From NCBI RefSeq assembly GCF_000788395.1, contig NZ_CP009888.1, positions 62,001 through 126,000 of the forward strand: DNA of 64,000 nt, given 5' to 3'. This document shows positions 26,107-36,888 of this stretch, piece by piece (position 1 is the stretch's first letter; each line of letters begins with the position of its first letter). The notes beneath the pieces were generated by a model that saw nothing but the letters and a program-made list of their open reading frames with translations, made no database searches and was not told the origin of the DNA. The stretch comes from Pseudoalteromonas piratica. Lineage in GTDB: Bacteria; Pseudomonadota; Gammaproteobacteria; Enterobacterales; Alteromonadaceae. The position numbers and the translations under genes were made by a program.

Positions 26107-28887
26107 ATGAAACTTGCGTTTACACTTTCGAGCTTAGCGTTAGCAACCAGTTTTGCATTAAGCGCCAGCGAATCTCTTCAATTTAAAGACGTATTTGATT
26201 TTAAATACGCAAAGTCATCTCAACTTTCTGAGCAGGGAAATTTACTTGCATTTAGCGCCACACCATATCGAGGTAATAGCGAAGGACAGGTCTATACACT
26301 TAACAACAAAGCACTGCTCGCAACAATTGAACGTGGCACCTCTCCAGTTATTAATAAAAATGAAAAATGGGTAGCGTTTACAGTCAAACCAGACCTACTT
26401 ACCAGAGAAAGTGCATCAAAAGATAAAAAGAAAAAGCTAAAAAATGATTTATCGTTAGTAAATAGCGAAACAGGCAAGGTTATCACCTTTGAACGTGTTG
26501 AAGATTTCGTTATTTCAAATGATGGTAACTGGCTGGCATATCGCACAGAAGTTAAGAAAAAAGACGAAGCCAAAAACGATAAAAAAGCAGATAAAAAAGC
26601 AAAAGAAAAAGACGATAAAGACGCGAAGTTAAAAGCGGATAAAAAAGATAAAGTTTACACCCTTAATATTGTGAACTTAGCAAACGAACAACAGCATTCA
26701 ATTGAGAATGTTCTTACTTACGCCATTGCACCAAGTAGCACGCAGCTTGTTGTGAGCCAAGTAAGCAAAGAAGGCGATAAAAACGCCATTAGCCAAATTG
26801 CCCTGCCAAACTTTGCAATGAGCAGCTTATTTACAGAACCTGGGGTTGTGGCAAACAAACTCGTTTGGCATCCAACCAATGATATGTTAGCGCTTTCTGT
26901 AGGTAATTACGTTAATGATGATAAACGTCGTCGTGAGCATTCACTTTACTTATGGCAAAGTGAAAACAACCAATTAAAGCAAATCGAAACCCCTATCGAG
27001 AATTGGTTCATCGGTAAAACAGCTAACTTAAAATGGTCTGAAACTGGCGAGCGCCTTTATTTTGAAACGCGCCCAATGCTTTCAGCCAAAATTGAAAAGA
27101 AAAAATACAAAGCGCAAAACGACCTTTTTGATTACGATGTAATTCGTGACCAAAAAGGTTTAAAAGTATGGCATCACAAAGATGCCGAAATAAAGCCGCG
27201 CGAAATTCAACAGTGGAATGAAAAGAACAAAAACCGCCATTACCAAGCGGTATTTCATTTAAACAGCGGTAAAGCCGTACAGCTCGAAACTGAGCAAGTT
27301 ACAGATGTTAGATTACACACTGAAAAGCAATTTTTACTAGGTTATAGCAATAAACCGCATCTTCACAAAATTATGTATGACGGTTTCTTTGCAGATTACT
27401 ACGCAGTAGATACTAAAACAGGTAACAGCGTTAAAATTAGCGAAAATACCCGCGCACGTCCGACGCTTTCACCTAATGGTCAATTTGCTGCATACTTCGA
27501 TAAGGGTCAAGTTCAGCTTAAATCACTCAAAAACGCCAAGCTGAATGCGATAACCAAAGGCATTCGTGCCACTTTTGGCGACGACCAACACGATTATCCT
27601 AGCGAGCAACCTGGCTATGGTTTTGCAGGCTGGAGCAGTGATAGTAATACCCTTTATGTATATGACAAATACGATATTTGGGCATTTGATGTAAACACGC
27701 AGCAAGGTGCACGTTTAACCCATGGCTATAAATCCGAAACACGTTATCGCGTTAAAAGCTTAGATAAAAACAAACTATCTTTTGATTTAAACGATACCTT
27801 ATTACTTTCAAGCTTTAACCTAGATAACAAACAAACGGGCGTTGCTAAGCTTAATTTAGCTAACAATCAGTTGGAACAGGTTTTAACTGGCGAAGCGCGT
27901 TTTGACCTAGTAAAGAAAGCGAAAAATGCTGATACGTTAATTTATACGCGTCAAAGTTATCATGAATTTCCTGATTTTTGGTTAAGCGACACATCGCTTT
28001 CCACTTCAACTAAATTAACTAACCTGAACCCACAAAAAGAGAATTTTGCATGGGCAAGTAAACCTGAACTGGTAGAGTATAAAGGCTTTGATGGTGAAGA
28101 TTTACAAGGCGTGCTAATAAAACCTGCCGGCTATAAAAAAGGCGATAAAGTGCCTGTGGTCATTTATTTCTACCGCTATATGAGCCAACGCATGTATGAC
28201 TTCCCGAAAATGGAGTTAAACCATAGACCGAACTTCCCGATGTTTACTTCAAATGGTTACGCGATTTTCTTACCAGATATCCGTTTTGAAATTGGTCACC
28301 CAGGTAAATCATCAACTCAAACTATGATCAACGCAGCACAAAAACTGATTGATATGGGTGTTGCAGACAAAGACAAGATTGGTTTACAAGGTCACTCATG
28401 GGCCGGTTACCAAAGCGCCTTTATGGTAACGCAAACAGATATGTTTAAAGCGGTTGTATCGGGTGCACCAGTATCAAACATGACCAGTGCATACAGTGGC
28501 ATTCGTTTAAAATCAGGTCTTGCGCGTCAATTCCAGTACGAAACCGGACAAAGCCGCATTGGCAAAGACTTGTTTGAAGGCTTAGATTTATATATTGAAA
28601 ACTCGCCGGTATTTTTCGCCGATAAAGTTAATACACCAATTATGATTATGTTTGGTGATAAAGATGGTGCAGTGCCGTGGCAGGAAGGTATTCAATACTA
28701 TTTAGCGCTTCGCCGTGCAGGTAAAGATGTGATTTTCTTACAATACGAAGGTGAACCACACCACTTGAAGAAGTTTCCGAACCAAGTAGATTTCTCAATT
28801 CGTATGATGGAATACTTTGATCACCACCTTAAAGGTAAGCCAGCACCAAAGTGGATGCAAAATGGCGTGCCATTTGAGAAAGAGTAA
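26107..28887 (+). CDS. secreted S9-family prolyl oligopeptidase-like peptidase
   Basis: 926 aa with a signal peptide (about residues 1-20). A WD/PD40-type beta-propeller covers about 30-650, and the C-terminal alpha/beta hydrolase carries the catalytic triad: Ser764 (GLQGHSWAGYQ), Asp853 (FGDKDGAVPW) and His885 or His886 (GEPHHL). The family cleaves short peptides, often at proline. A very lysine-rich, charged insert near residues 155-185 interrupts the propeller. Probable role is peptide scavenging in the periplasm, in line with the other secreted peptidases in this region. Confidence 0.87.
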   Translation: MKLAFTLSSLALATSFALSASESLQFKDVFDFKYAKSSQLSEQGNLLAFSATPYRGNSEGQVYTLNNKALLATIERGTSPVINKNEKWVAFTVKPDLLTRESASKDKKKKLKNDLSLVNSETGKVITFERVEDFVISNDGNWLAYRTEVKKKDEAKNDKKADKKAKEKDDKDAKLKADKKDKVYTLNIVNLANEQQHSIENVLTYAIAPSSTQLVVSQVSKEGDKNAISQIALPNFAMSSLFTEPGVVANKLVWHPTNDMLALSVGNYVNDDKRRREHSLYLWQSENNQLKQIETPIENWFIGKTANLKWSETGERLYFETRPMLSAKIEKKKYKAQNDLFDYDVIRDQKGLKVWHHKDAEIKPREIQQWNEKNKNRHYQAVFHLNSGKAVQLETEQVTDVRLHTEKQFLLGYSNKPHLHKIMYDGFFADYYAVDTKTGNSVKISENTRARPTLSPNGQFAAYFDKGQVQLKSLKNAKLNAITKGIRATFGDDQHDYPSEQPGYGFAGWSSDSNTLYVYDKYDIWAFDVNTQQGARLTHGYKSETRYRVKSLDKNKLSFDLNDTLLLSSFNLDNKQTGVAKLNLANNQLEQVLTGEARFDLVKKAKNADTLIYTRQSYHEFPDFWLSDTSLSTSTKLTNLNPQKENFAWASKPELVEYKGFDGEDLQGVLIKPAGYKKGDKVPVVIYFYRYMSQRMYDFPKMELNHRPNFPMFTSNGYAIFLPDIRFEIGHPGKSSTQTMINAAQKLIDMGVADKDKIGLQGHSWAGYQSAFMVTQTDMFKAVVSGAPVSNMTSAYSGIRLKSGLARQFQYETGQSRIGKDLFEGLDLYIENSPVFFADKVNTPIMIMFGDKDGAVPWQEGIQYYLALRRAGKDVIFLQYEGEPHHLKKFPNQVDFSIRMMEYFDHHLKGKPAPKWMQNGVPFEKE

Positions 28888-28902
28888 TCAAATTCAAATA
28901 CT

Positions 28903-28931
28903 AAAATGGCGAGTTTGTAACTCGCCATTTT
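28903..28931 (+). terminator. rho-independent terminator of the S9 peptidase gene
   Basis: Perfect 13-bp stem AAAATGGCGAGTT / AACTCGCCATTTT with a 3-nt loop, followed by TT. It is 15 bp after the stop codon. Confidence 0.88.
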
Positions 28932-29016
28932 TTAGCTCACTCATTCAGTTTAGCTTAAGCTTAAAACCGTATAGTTAGTTTCAGGAAGGGAATTCCGATT
29001 GAGTAAAGTAACATTC

Positions 29017-29044
29017 AAAAGCCAACTCTTATGAGCTGGCTTTT
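29017..29044 (-). terminator. terminator overlapping the end of ygiQ
   Basis: A 12-bp stem with one mismatch (AAAAGCCAACTC / GAGCTGGCTTTT) and a 4-nt loop, with a T-run on the minus-strand 3' side. The ygiQ stop codon lies in the loop, so the last codons form one arm of the hairpin. Confidence 0.75.
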
Positions 29045-31245
29045 TTTCTGCTCTTACTAAAGTTACCTGATTTACCACCACGCGACTTATTGCCACCCAC
29101 CTTAGGTTTTGTATTCGCTTTATTAAACTGGCCAAATCCCGTATGGCGAGAAAGTGCAGGCCTACCACCTTTACTCTGACCAGACTTACGTTGCTCATCT
29201 CTTGATTCTGCAGGCACTAAGCAATTAGGACCGTTACCAATAAGTTTCGCCTTGCCCATTTTCTTTAATGCCTCACGGATCATTGGCCAACCGGCTGGGT
29301 CGTGATAGCGCAAAATCGCTTTATGCAAGCGACGTTGACGCGCCCCTTTAGGCACACTAACAACTTCCTTGTTGTTCTTTATATTCTTGAGCGAGTTCAT
29401 TTCGGTATGGTAAATGGTGGTTGCATTTGCCATTGGCGAGGGATAAAAATTCTGAACTTGATCTAATTTGAAATTATGGCGTTTTAACCATAATGCCATA
29501 TTAACCATATCCAAATCGGTAGTTCCTGGGTGTGCTGAAATAAAATACGGTATTAAATATTGCTTTTTACCCGCTTCTTTTGAGTATTTTTCAAAAAGCT
29601 CTTTAAAGCGGTCATACGTACCCATACCCGGTTTCATCATCTTAGATAATGGGCCGTTCTCAGTATGTTCTGGCGCAATTTTTAAGTAGCCACCCACATG
29701 GTGTGTCACTAACTCTTTAACATAGTTAGGATCTTCAATTGCTAAGTCATAACGCACACCTGATGCAATTAACACTTTCTTCACACCTTCAACTTCACGC
29801 GCTTTGCGATACAAGTTTACCGTTGGCGTTTGGTCAGTATCCATATGTTTACAAATATCAGGGTAAACACAGGATAAACGGCGGCATGTACTTTCAGCTT
29901 TTTTGCTCTTACAGCGCAATTTATACATGTTTGCTGTTGGACCACCTAAGTCTGAAATAACACCTGTAAAGCCCGGTACTTTGTCACGAATTTGTTCAAT
30001 TTCGTCAATAATTGATTGCTCTGAACGGCTTTGAATAATGCGCCCTTCGTGTTCTGTGATTGAACAGAATGAACAGCCACCAAAGCAGCCTCGCATAATA
30101 TTAACCGAGGTTTTGATCATATCGTAGGCAGGTATTTTCTCATCTCCATAGCTTGGGTGAGGAACACGCTGATACGGTAAACCAAACACGTCATCCATCT
30201 CTTGTGTTTCAAGTGGAAACGCGGGAGGGTTAACCCAAACAGAACGGTCACCATGGCGCTGGAAAAGTGCGCGGGCACAACCTGGGTTGGTTTCTTGGTG
30301 TAAAATACGTGACGCATGGGCATACAAAGGCTTGTTAACACTTACCTGCTCATAAGCTGGCAGCTTTACATACACTTTTTCCCACGGTTTTAAACGCGGC
30401 GGTTGAATAGTGATAGGTTTAGCTTCAGCGCCAAGATCAATACCCGCTTGCTTAAATTCTGATTTACTACAACCTACGTCATCTGCGCCATAAGGATTTG
30501 GAATTGGGTCTATCTTACCAATTTTATCAATCGCCGTTGAATCTGAACCGCGCCAGCCGGGTAATGGCTCTTTACGAATAACCGCAGTACCGCGAATGTC
30601 ATGCATTTCATCCATGGTTTTACCCGCAGCAATACCGTGCGCCACTTCAACTAAAGGCCTTTCTGCATTACCGTAAATGAGGATATCTGCTTTGGCGTCG
30701 AAAATAACACTGCGACGCACCTTTTCAGACCAATAATCGAAGTGGGCAATACGGCGCAAACTTGCTTCAATGCCACCGATAACCACAGGCACATCTTTAT
30801 AGGCTTCTTTACATCGCTGGCTATATACAATCACCGCGCGGTCAGGGCGTTTACCACCAACATTACCGGCCGTATACGCATCATCATGGCGTAAACGCTT
30901 TTCTGCGGTATAACGGTTGATCATCGAGTCCATATTACCCGCAGTTACACCGTAAAATAAATTGGGTTTACCGAGCGACATAAAAGCATCTTTCGATGAC
31001 CAATCTGGCTGTGAAATAATACCGACACGAAAGCCTTGCGCTTCAAGCACACGGCCAATTACTGCCATGCCAAAGCTAGGGTGATCAACATAGGCATCAC
31101 CCGTTACAATAATAATGTCACACGAATCCCAACCAAGGGCATCCATTTCTTCTCTGCTGGTTGGTAAAAAAGGTGCTGGACCAAAACATTCGGCCCAATA
31201 TTTAGGATATGAAAAAAGACTACGCTCTGCTGATAAAGCAGCCAT
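29029..31245 (-). CDS. ygiQ: YgiQ family radical SAM protein
   Basis: 738 aa. The N-terminal B12-binding-like region ([24 protein letters not shown]) is followed by the radical SAM core with the 4Fe-4S triad CFGGCSFC (Cys387, Cys391, Cys394). The C-terminal 60 residues are basic and low in complexity ([24 protein letters not shown]), which suggests RNA or ribosome binding. Function of the family is not established. Transcribed alone. Confidence 0.88.
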   Translation of the reverse strand: MAALSAERSLFSYPKYWAECFGPAPFLPTSREEMDALGWDSCDIIIVTGDAYVDHPSFGMAVIGRVLEAQGFRVGIISQPDWSSKDAFMSLGKPNLFYGVTAGNMDSMINRYTAEKRLRHDDAYTAGNVGGKRPDRAVIVYSQRCKEAYKDVPVVIGGIEASLRRIAHFDYWSEKVRRSVIFDAKADILIYGNAERPLVEVAHGIAAGKTMDEMHDIRGTAVIRKEPLPGWRGSDSTAIDKIGKIDPIPNPYGADDVGCSKSEFKQAGIDLGAEAKPITIQPPRLKPWEKVYVKLPAYEQVSVNKPLYAHASRILHQETNPGCARALFQRHGDRSVWVNPPAFPLETQEMDDVFGLPYQRVPHPSYGDEKIPAYDMIKTSVNIMRGCFGGCSFCSITEHEGRIIQSRSEQSIIDEIEQIRDKVPGFTGVISDLGGPTANMYKLRCKSKKAESTCRRLSCVYPDICKHMDTDQTPTVNLYRKAREVEGVKKVLIASGVRYDLAIEDPNYVKELVTHHVGGYLKIAPEHTENGPLSKMMKPGMGTYDRFKELFEKYSKEAGKKQYLIPYFISAHPGTTDLDMVNMALWLKRHNFKLDQVQNFYPSPMANATTIYHTEMNSLKNIKNNKEVVSVPKGARQRRLHKAILRYHDPAGWPMIREALKKMGKAKLIGNGPNCLVPAESRDEQRKSGQSKGGRPALSRHTGFGQFNKANTKPKVGGNKSRGGKSGNFSKSRKKASS

Positions 31246-31307
31246 AAAATGCCCCTAGAATAAAATGGCCGCAAATTATAGCTGAGTTTAAGGCTAGCCT
31301 CTAGTGT

Positions 31308-33494
31308 TTATTTTTTAGACAGCAAAAATTCTTGTAGCTCTTTAAACGGCATAGGCTTTGCAAACATAAAGCCCTGCGCCTCTTCACAACCCATTAGGCG
31401 CAAACAATTTGCCTGATCTTCGTTCTCAATTCCCTCTGCAATGGTGTTTAAACCAAGCTTTTTACCCAATGACACAATTAGCTCAGCAATGGCACCTGTA
31501 TCTTCAGGGATATCCTTTACGAAGGCTCTGTCTATTTTAATGCGATTAAGTGGCAGTTTTTTTAAGTACGAAAGCGAAGAAAATCCAGTGCCGAAATCAT
31601 CAATTGCAATTTCTAAACCATGCTCTTTTAATTCAGTGAGCGCTTCAATGACGATTTCAGGCTCATCCATTACGATACTTTCAGTTACTTCTAATTCGAT
31701 TTTATGCGGCGTTATGTTGTATTTTGCGAGTGTTTCTTTGACCTTGGTGACAAATTGCGGATCTCGAAATTGCGGTACAGAAACATTAACTGCAATACGC
31801 ATATCAAAGCCGAGTTCTAACAGTTCGCTTTGTGTTTTACATGCTTGTTCTAACACCCACTGACCGATAGGTATGATTAAACCTGATTGTTCAGCTAAAG
31901 GCACAAAAATAGCGGGAGAAATGAAGCTCCCCTGTTCATTTGGCCATCGTAACAAAGCCTCACAACCTATAACTTCACGGGTTGATAAACAGATTTGCGG
32001 TTGATACCACACCTCTAACTTATGTTCACTAAAGTCATGACGTAACTCTTTTAATACTCCAAGCTGCCACGCCATCTTTTCTTCCATCTCAGGAAGGTAA
32101 TACTCGTAATTAAAACGCAGGTGTTTCTTACCTAAATTTAGGGCGATATAGCATGACTTAAGCGTATCTTTTCCGTCTTTATAAAAATATTGCTGTTCAC
32201 AAACACCTAAATGGAAGTTGACTGGCAATAAGTGCTCGCCTGCAAGGAAAGGTAAAGATAAAACGTGGTTTAGCGAGTCTGGTGTGACTTTTTCTGATTC
32301 AACCAAAGCAGCAAATACATCGGCACCAATGCGTGCAAAATACTTAATACCTACAATATCTTCTTGAATACGCGTGGCAACTGCTTGCAGTAAGAGATCA
32401 CCAACATCTTGCCCTAAACCGTTATTTATAGATGAAAAGTCAGCGATATCAATAAAGTATAAAGTGTAGGCGTTAACACTCTCAGAAAAATAACGTTCAA
32501 TTTGATTTATAAAGTCATTGCGATTTGGCAGTTTAGTTAACTTATCTTTATATGCTGCATCGCGTAACTCGCTGAGCATACGAACATTTTTAAACGCTAC
32601 TGATACGTTCTGTAAAAAGATTTCAATTAGCTTAATTTGTTGTTCATGGACCATCTCTTTTGTTTCGAGATAAATCGCAAATTGTGATTTATCGTCTTCA
32701 ACAAAAAAACAGCTATCATGATCTGAAATTTGGTGGGATTTATTTTGTAAAGTTTGCTGCAAGACGCCCAGAGCTCGGCTGTTATCAATTTGCTCAATCC
32801 CTTGCCAAAGCGAGCCTTTATATTCATTACTGCCACCAAGAACTGCAGAACGACCAGCTTCCGCACTCACTATAACGCCATCACCTGTGCCATCAAGTAA
32901 CCTAGCTATTTGTTCAATAACTTGTGATGCAAACGCACTTAAGTCCTCTAAGCCATTGATTGATTTAGCCGCATCCAACACTTTTTCAAGGCCGGTATTG
33001 TGCTCGGATAATTCGCAAAGTTGTTGATATGAACGCAGCGCAGTAACAAGTGAAGTTACGAGTTTTGCGCGAGTGAGCTCAGTTTTTGTTTTGTAATCAT
33101 TGATGTCGTATTCACGGATAATGTTTTCTTCAGGCGCATACCCTGGCTGACCTGTGCGTAAAATAATTCTTAGCTGAGAATTATTAAGCTCTTCACGAAT
33201 ACGTTTAACAGTGACAAGCCCTGCGTCATCTGTTTCCATAACAACGTCAAGCAAGACAACTGAAATGTTAGGAATCTCTGCTAGTTTTCTAACCGCTTCA
33301 TCACCACTGTAAGCATGGTGAAATCTGAGTTGTTTATTCCAAAATGATAAGCCCGATAATGCCAACTGTGTTACAGAATGGACTTCTGGTTCATCGTCTA
33401 CAATTAATACATCCCAAAATCCAGAGTATTGCTCAGGGGTTTCGTTATCATCTTCATTTAAGAATAAAAACTGTTCTTCGGCAGGTTGTGTCAT
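31308..33494 (-). CDS. response regulator with DUF3369, degenerate GGDEF and EAL domains
   Basis: 728 aa. REC domain at about 25-150 with phosphoacceptor Asp83 (VVLLDVVME); a GAF-like DUF3369 region (about 170-320); GGDEF-like domain (about 330-470) with the site changed to GADVF; EAL domain (about 480-725) with CEALLRW, IDDFGTGFSS and AEGIE intact. The expected activity is phosphorylation-controlled hydrolysis of c-di-GMP. No cognate histidine kinase is in the neighbourhood, so it is probably an orphan response regulator. Confidence 0.9.
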   Translation of the reverse strand: MTQPAEEQFLFLNEDDNETPEQYSGFWDVLIVDDEPEVHSVTQLALSGLSFWNKQLRFHHAYSGDEAVRKLAEIPNISVVLLDVVMETDDAGLVTVKRIREELNNSQLRIILRTGQPGYAPEENIIREYDINDYKTKTELTRAKLVTSLVTALRSYQQLCELSEHNTGLEKVLDAAKSINGLEDLSAFASQVIEQIARLLDGTGDGVIVSAEAGRSAVLGGSNEYKGSLWQGIEQIDNSRALGVLQQTLQNKSHQISDHDSCFFVEDDKSQFAIYLETKEMVHEQQIKLIEIFLQNVSVAFKNVRMLSELRDAAYKDKLTKLPNRNDFINQIERYFSESVNAYTLYFIDIADFSSINNGLGQDVGDLLLQAVATRIQEDIVGIKYFARIGADVFAALVESEKVTPDSLNHVLSLPFLAGEHLLPVNFHLGVCEQQYFYKDGKDTLKSCYIALNLGKKHLRFNYEYYLPEMEEKMAWQLGVLKELRHDFSEHKLEVWYQPQICLSTREVIGCEALLRWPNEQGSFISPAIFVPLAEQSGLIIPIGQWVLEQACKTQSELLELGFDMRIAVNVSVPQFRDPQFVTKVKETLAKYNITPHKIELEVTESIVMDEPEIVIEALTELKEHGLEIAIDDFGTGFSSLSYLKKLPLNRIKIDRAFVKDIPEDTGAIAELIVSLGKKLGLNTIAEGIENEDQANCLRLMGCEEAQGFMFAKPMPFKELQEFLLSKK

Positions 33495-33700
33495 GAAACC
33501 TCTACGTCGTCACAAGACCTTTGAACTCTTTCTCTGGTCACTATACATTTTTTCTTATTGGTTAAACTTGCTATCCACTAGCCAGTTGTTCTCATTACTA
33601 AAGCAACGTTAGCATCAGTCACTTACCTAGTATAGACTATTAATTATAATCTTTAAAAATACTATGATTGATAAGATTTTTTATTAAATGACGGAGTGAC

Positions 33701-34234
33701 ATGCGGTATTTCATTCGCACATTCTTCAGCATACTACTGCTTGTTGCTATTACAAGTGTTCTGCTGCCAAATAGTTACACAGTTGCGAAAACGATTACGA
33801 GCCACTGTAAACAAGTGCAATTCGAAAATTGGGTTCTTGATTTAGCTCAGTGGCACTTATGGACTCCGTTTGCTACTTATGAGAAGAGCTGGCAAGCGTT
33901 AGAGCTGGCAAATAGCAACAAGATTGGCGCTTACCTAAAATGGCAAAGCGGTGACAACATTGGTGAAATGACTGTAACTGCAATGACCAATCACACCATC
34001 TCTTACACCAGTGTTTATGAACAAAATACCAATATTGGCAGCATCACAGCTGATTTTTTTGCCGATCAATTACAAATAACGTGGGCAATTGAGGGAGGTA
34101 TTAACACCCCTCTTCTTGGCGGTATTTTAACTCAGTATTATAAATATAAAACGCACGATGCGATTGACTTGGGATTAAGAAACCTCAACTCGCTTTGTAA
34201 GAGTCAAAGTTTGGAAACTCAAAATGCCAATTAA
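33701..34234 (+). CDS. membrane-anchored SRPBCC-like protein
   Basis: 177 aa. An N-terminal hydrophobic segment (about residues 6-27) may be a membrane anchor or an uncleaved signal. The remaining part has the strand-rich pattern and the conserved early Trp-Pro (WHLWTPFATYEKSW) of SRPBCC or polyketide-cyclase-like proteins, which bind hydrophobic ligands. The ribosome-binding site GGAG is 6 bp before the ATG. The 3' end overlaps the next gene by 11 bp, so the two are coupled. Assignment is by visual pattern only. Confidence 0.6.
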   Translation: MRYFIRTFFSILLLVAITSVLLPNSYTVAKTITSHCKQVQFENWVLDLAQWHLWTPFATYEKSWQALELANSNKIGAYLKWQSGDNIGEMTVTAMTNHTISYTSVYEQNTNIGSITADFFADQLQITWAIEGGINTPLLGGILTQYYKYKTHDAIDLGLRNLNSLCKSQSLETQNAN

Positions 34235-35105
34235 ACCTGTTACCGCACAACAACATTTAGCGCAAATCATAAAAAGTAAAGTTGGCGTAGAACAGACCAA
34301 GTCAAATACAGAAACAACTTCAAAGCGCTTAGAACAAGACACAGTGTCTAAAACAGTTAGCCCAATCCCGAATTACAAAAGTACTGATAGTATACTGCAA
34401 CGAGCACAAAAGCGCCGCAAACTCGCCCTAGTGAGAAAACAAAACAATATTGAGGCCATATTAGGGTTAGCACAACATTATTGTCCTCCTGTGACCTCGC
34501 AAGGCGAGCCTGATCCTGATTGGATTGAGCGTTTTTTAGAACTGGCAGAAGATACCAGTAACAAAAATATTCAAAAATTATGGGCAAAAGTACTTGCCGG
34601 TGAAGTAATAAACCCGGGGTCTTTCTCGTATAAAAGCCTAATCACATTAAAGCATATCACCCCAAAAGAGGCGGATATTTTTCAATTAGCCACAAGCTGT
34701 GCTGGTAAGTCTGCAAATGATGGTTTTCATCAAGTAATAACTGGTAGTTACCTCACTCCCAGCTTGCTCAACTTTCTGAGTCCAAACAAAAAGAGCTACG
34801 TAAACCTCAGTAGTGCAGGCCTTAATTATCCCGATATTCTGACGTTAATTGATATTGAATTAATCTATATGCAGGAAATAGAGTCCAAAGCGTTTGAAAG
34901 CGGAGAAAGTCAAACTCTAAGTTTTGCTAATGGAACATTAACACTCACAGCAAAACGTAAAGGCAGCATCTTAACCTACTATAAATTCACCCAAACAGGG
35001 TACTCTTTGGCACGATTGACCAGCAATAAATTAAGTAGTAAATATCTTGAGTGTTTAAGAAAAGCGTTAGAAAAAAGCTTCGAGGTCAATTTTGCCAACA
35101 ACTAA
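34224..35105 (+). CDS. conserved protein of unknown function, TIGR03899-like
   Basis: 293 aa, soluble. The centre carries WIERFLELAEDTSNKNIQKLWAKVLAGEVINPGSFSYKSL (about residues 95-135 in several blocks), which I recall from the TIGR03899/DUF2806 group of marine gammaproteobacteria. No catalytic motif is evident. It is preceded by a basic, low-complexity N-terminus. Translationally coupled to the SRPBCC-like gene; function unknown. Confidence 0.65.
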   Translation: MPIKPVTAQQHLAQIIKSKVGVEQTKSNTETTSKRLEQDTVSKTVSPIPNYKSTDSILQRAQKRRKLALVRKQNNIEAILGLAQHYCPPVTSQGEPDPDWIERFLELAEDTSNKNIQKLWAKVLAGEVINPGSFSYKSLITLKHITPKEADIFQLATSCAGKSANDGFHQVITGSYLTPSLLNFLSPNKKSYVNLSSAGLNYPDILTLIDIELIYMQEIESKAFESGESQTLSFANGTLTLTAKRKGSILTYYKFTQTGYSLARLTSNKLSSKYLECLRKALEKSFEVNFANN

Positions 35106-35127
35106 AGTTGGCAAAATTGATATGCTT

Positions 35128-35892
35128 TTAGAAGTGAACTTGCAAACCAGCGAAGAAGCCATCAACCTCAACATCAGTATAAATATCATCAACGTCATCA
35201 AGCTCTAACAACATAGCACGGTAACCAGCTTTAACGGCAACATCAACAGCCATATTGTCAATAAACTCCCATGCTACACCAACTTGATAGTCTTGAATTT
35301 TGCTATCACCAATTGCTAATAACTGACCTTCAGCAAACGCGCTTAAACCTGTAAATGGTAAGCCAAATTGCACTGCACCGTATGCCATCGGGATGATTCC
35401 ATTAAAATCAACTGACTCTTCACTCATGCCCATTGATTGGTCATCGCCTTTAACGGCAATGTAACCATCAAATTGTTTTGCGGATAAACCTAAGTCAATT
35501 GATACCAAATCATTGTCAAAAATTTCGTAATAAAGCACATAATCAACATGACTTAGATCACTGTCACCGGTAACAATCGAGTTAACTTTAAATACTTTAT
35601 CACCAAAGCCAAACGAGGTATTTAAGGTTGCATCGGCATTAAGCTCAAGCTGGTTATACTTGAGTTTGATATTTGGCACTAACGGAATGGGATGTTCAAG
35701 GGCAGCGTAATAGCTACCATATTCTTGATCTTCAAAGTTAAAGTTTTGTAGATCACTAGAAGTGCCTAAACCGCCTGAAGATTGTGCAGCCCAATAATCA
35801 CCACCCACATATAAACCAAGTAGCGTATCGGCTTTTGCTTGCGGAGCCAAAGTTGCAGCAATTAACGCCGCACCAAACATTATTTTTTTCAT
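35128..35892 (-). CDS. outer-membrane beta-barrel protein, TIGR04219-like
   Basis: 254 aa with a signal peptide (cleavage near QAKA-D, residue 22). The mature protein begins TLLGLYVGGDYWAAQSSGG and consists of alternating amphipathic strands. It ends in an aromatic-terminated strand (FAGLQVHF), the usual Omp C-terminal signature. The pattern matches the TIGR04219 outer-membrane family of Alteromonadales and Vibrionales. Function unknown. Four bp downstream of the DUF2333 gene, so co-transcribed. Confidence 0.8.
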   Translation of the reverse strand: MKKIMFGAALIAATLAPQAKADTLLGLYVGGDYWAAQSSGGLGTSSDLQNFNFEDQEYGSYYAALEHPIPLVPNIKLKYNQLELNADATLNTSFGFGDKVFKVNSIVTGDSDLSHVDYVLYYEIFDNDLVSIDLGLSAKQFDGYIAVKGDDQSMGMSEESVDFNGIIPMAYGAVQFGLPFTGLSAFAEGQLLAIGDSKIQDYQVGVAWEFIDNMAVDVAVKAGYRAMLLELDDVDDIYTDVEVDGFFAGLQVHF

Positions 35893-35896
35893 TATT

Positions 35897-36880
35897 TTAT
35901 CCCTGAGAGAGTAATTCTGATAATTCGATTATTGCCGCATTAGCTCGCGATAAATAGTTGGCCATAACTAATGAGTGATTTGCAACAAAGCCAAATCCGC
36001 TACCATTTAAAACCATAGGGCTCCACACATTTTCTTGTGTAGCTTCCAGCTCACGCATAATTTGCTGCACACTCACCAATGCATTTTTCTTTTCTAGCAC
36101 ATCAGCAAAGTCTTTTTCAATGGCAGCAAAAAAATGAAGCAATGCCCAACTAGCACCACGCGCTTCGTAAAATACATTATCAATTTCCAGCCAAGGCGTT
36201 TTAACAAGCTGATGAGAAGGTGCATAGCTGGCTCTTCTTGCTGCTGAGTCACCAGCAAGATCCGTATTCACTTTATCTTGCCCCACACTGCTACTTAATC
36301 GCATGCTTAAACTACCTAAACGCTTTTCCACCTCTTTTAAATAGGCTCGTAAGTTATCAGCGCGAGCATAAAACTGTGCGCTGGAATCGATAGGGTTTGC
36401 AATGTCCTTACGGTAACGAATTAATGCGTCGATGCCTTTTTGATATTCATCTTCAGCACTTGGTAATATCCATGCCTTTGAATTGATATTAAATTGCGGT
36501 TGTGCTGTTTTAAGTTCCGGATGCTCGGTAGACTGAGACTGCGAACGGCTAAAGTCCTTACGCATTGCCAAGGTAATGTCACGCGTCATTTCAAGTACAC
36601 CAAATTCCCATGATGGCATATTATCCATAACCACAGATGGCGGCATAACATCATTCGTTAAGTAACCACCAGGCTTATTCAATAACGCACTGGCAACTTC
36701 TATAACTGCTGTGGTTGTAACAAACCCTGTTACAACTTGCTGTTGCTGTTCTTGTGCGGCCTGCTCTGCACGTTGCTGAACATTAAAAATTTCAGGTTCA
36801 ATGCTCCAATAAACAGAAATTAAATAAAAAAACAAAAAAACAAACGCAACCGCAGCTGCTATTTTACCTTTGTGTTGCAT
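35897..36880 (-). CDS. DUF2333 family inner-membrane protein
   Basis: 327 aa. One transmembrane segment at about residues 7-26, then a long periplasmic part. The sequence LLNKPGGYLTNDVMPPSVVMDNMPSWEFGVLEM is the conserved block of DUF2333. Function unknown. It sits between a copper chaperone gene (8 bp) and an outer-membrane protein gene (4 bp), which suggests a three-gene envelope operon. Confidence 0.82.
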   Translation of the reverse strand: MQHKGKIAAAVAFVFLFFYLISVYWSIEPEIFNVQQRAEQAAQEQQQQVVTGFVTTTAVIEVASALLNKPGGYLTNDVMPPSVVMDNMPSWEFGVLEMTRDITLAMRKDFSRSQSQSTEHPELKTAQPQFNINSKAWILPSAEDEYQKGIDALIRYRKDIANPIDSSAQFYARADNLRAYLKEVEKRLGSLSMRLSSSVGQDKVNTDLAGDSAARRASYAPSHQLVKTPWLEIDNVFYEARGASWALLHFFAAIEKDFADVLEKKNALVSVQQIMRELEATQENVWSPMVLNGSGFGFVANHSLVMANYLSRANAAIIELSELLSQG

Positions 36881-36888
36881 ATCCCCTC

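Noticed and set aside
28950..29198. 82-codon frame inside the end of ygiQ
   Set aside because: Shadow of the conserved ygiQ reading frame.
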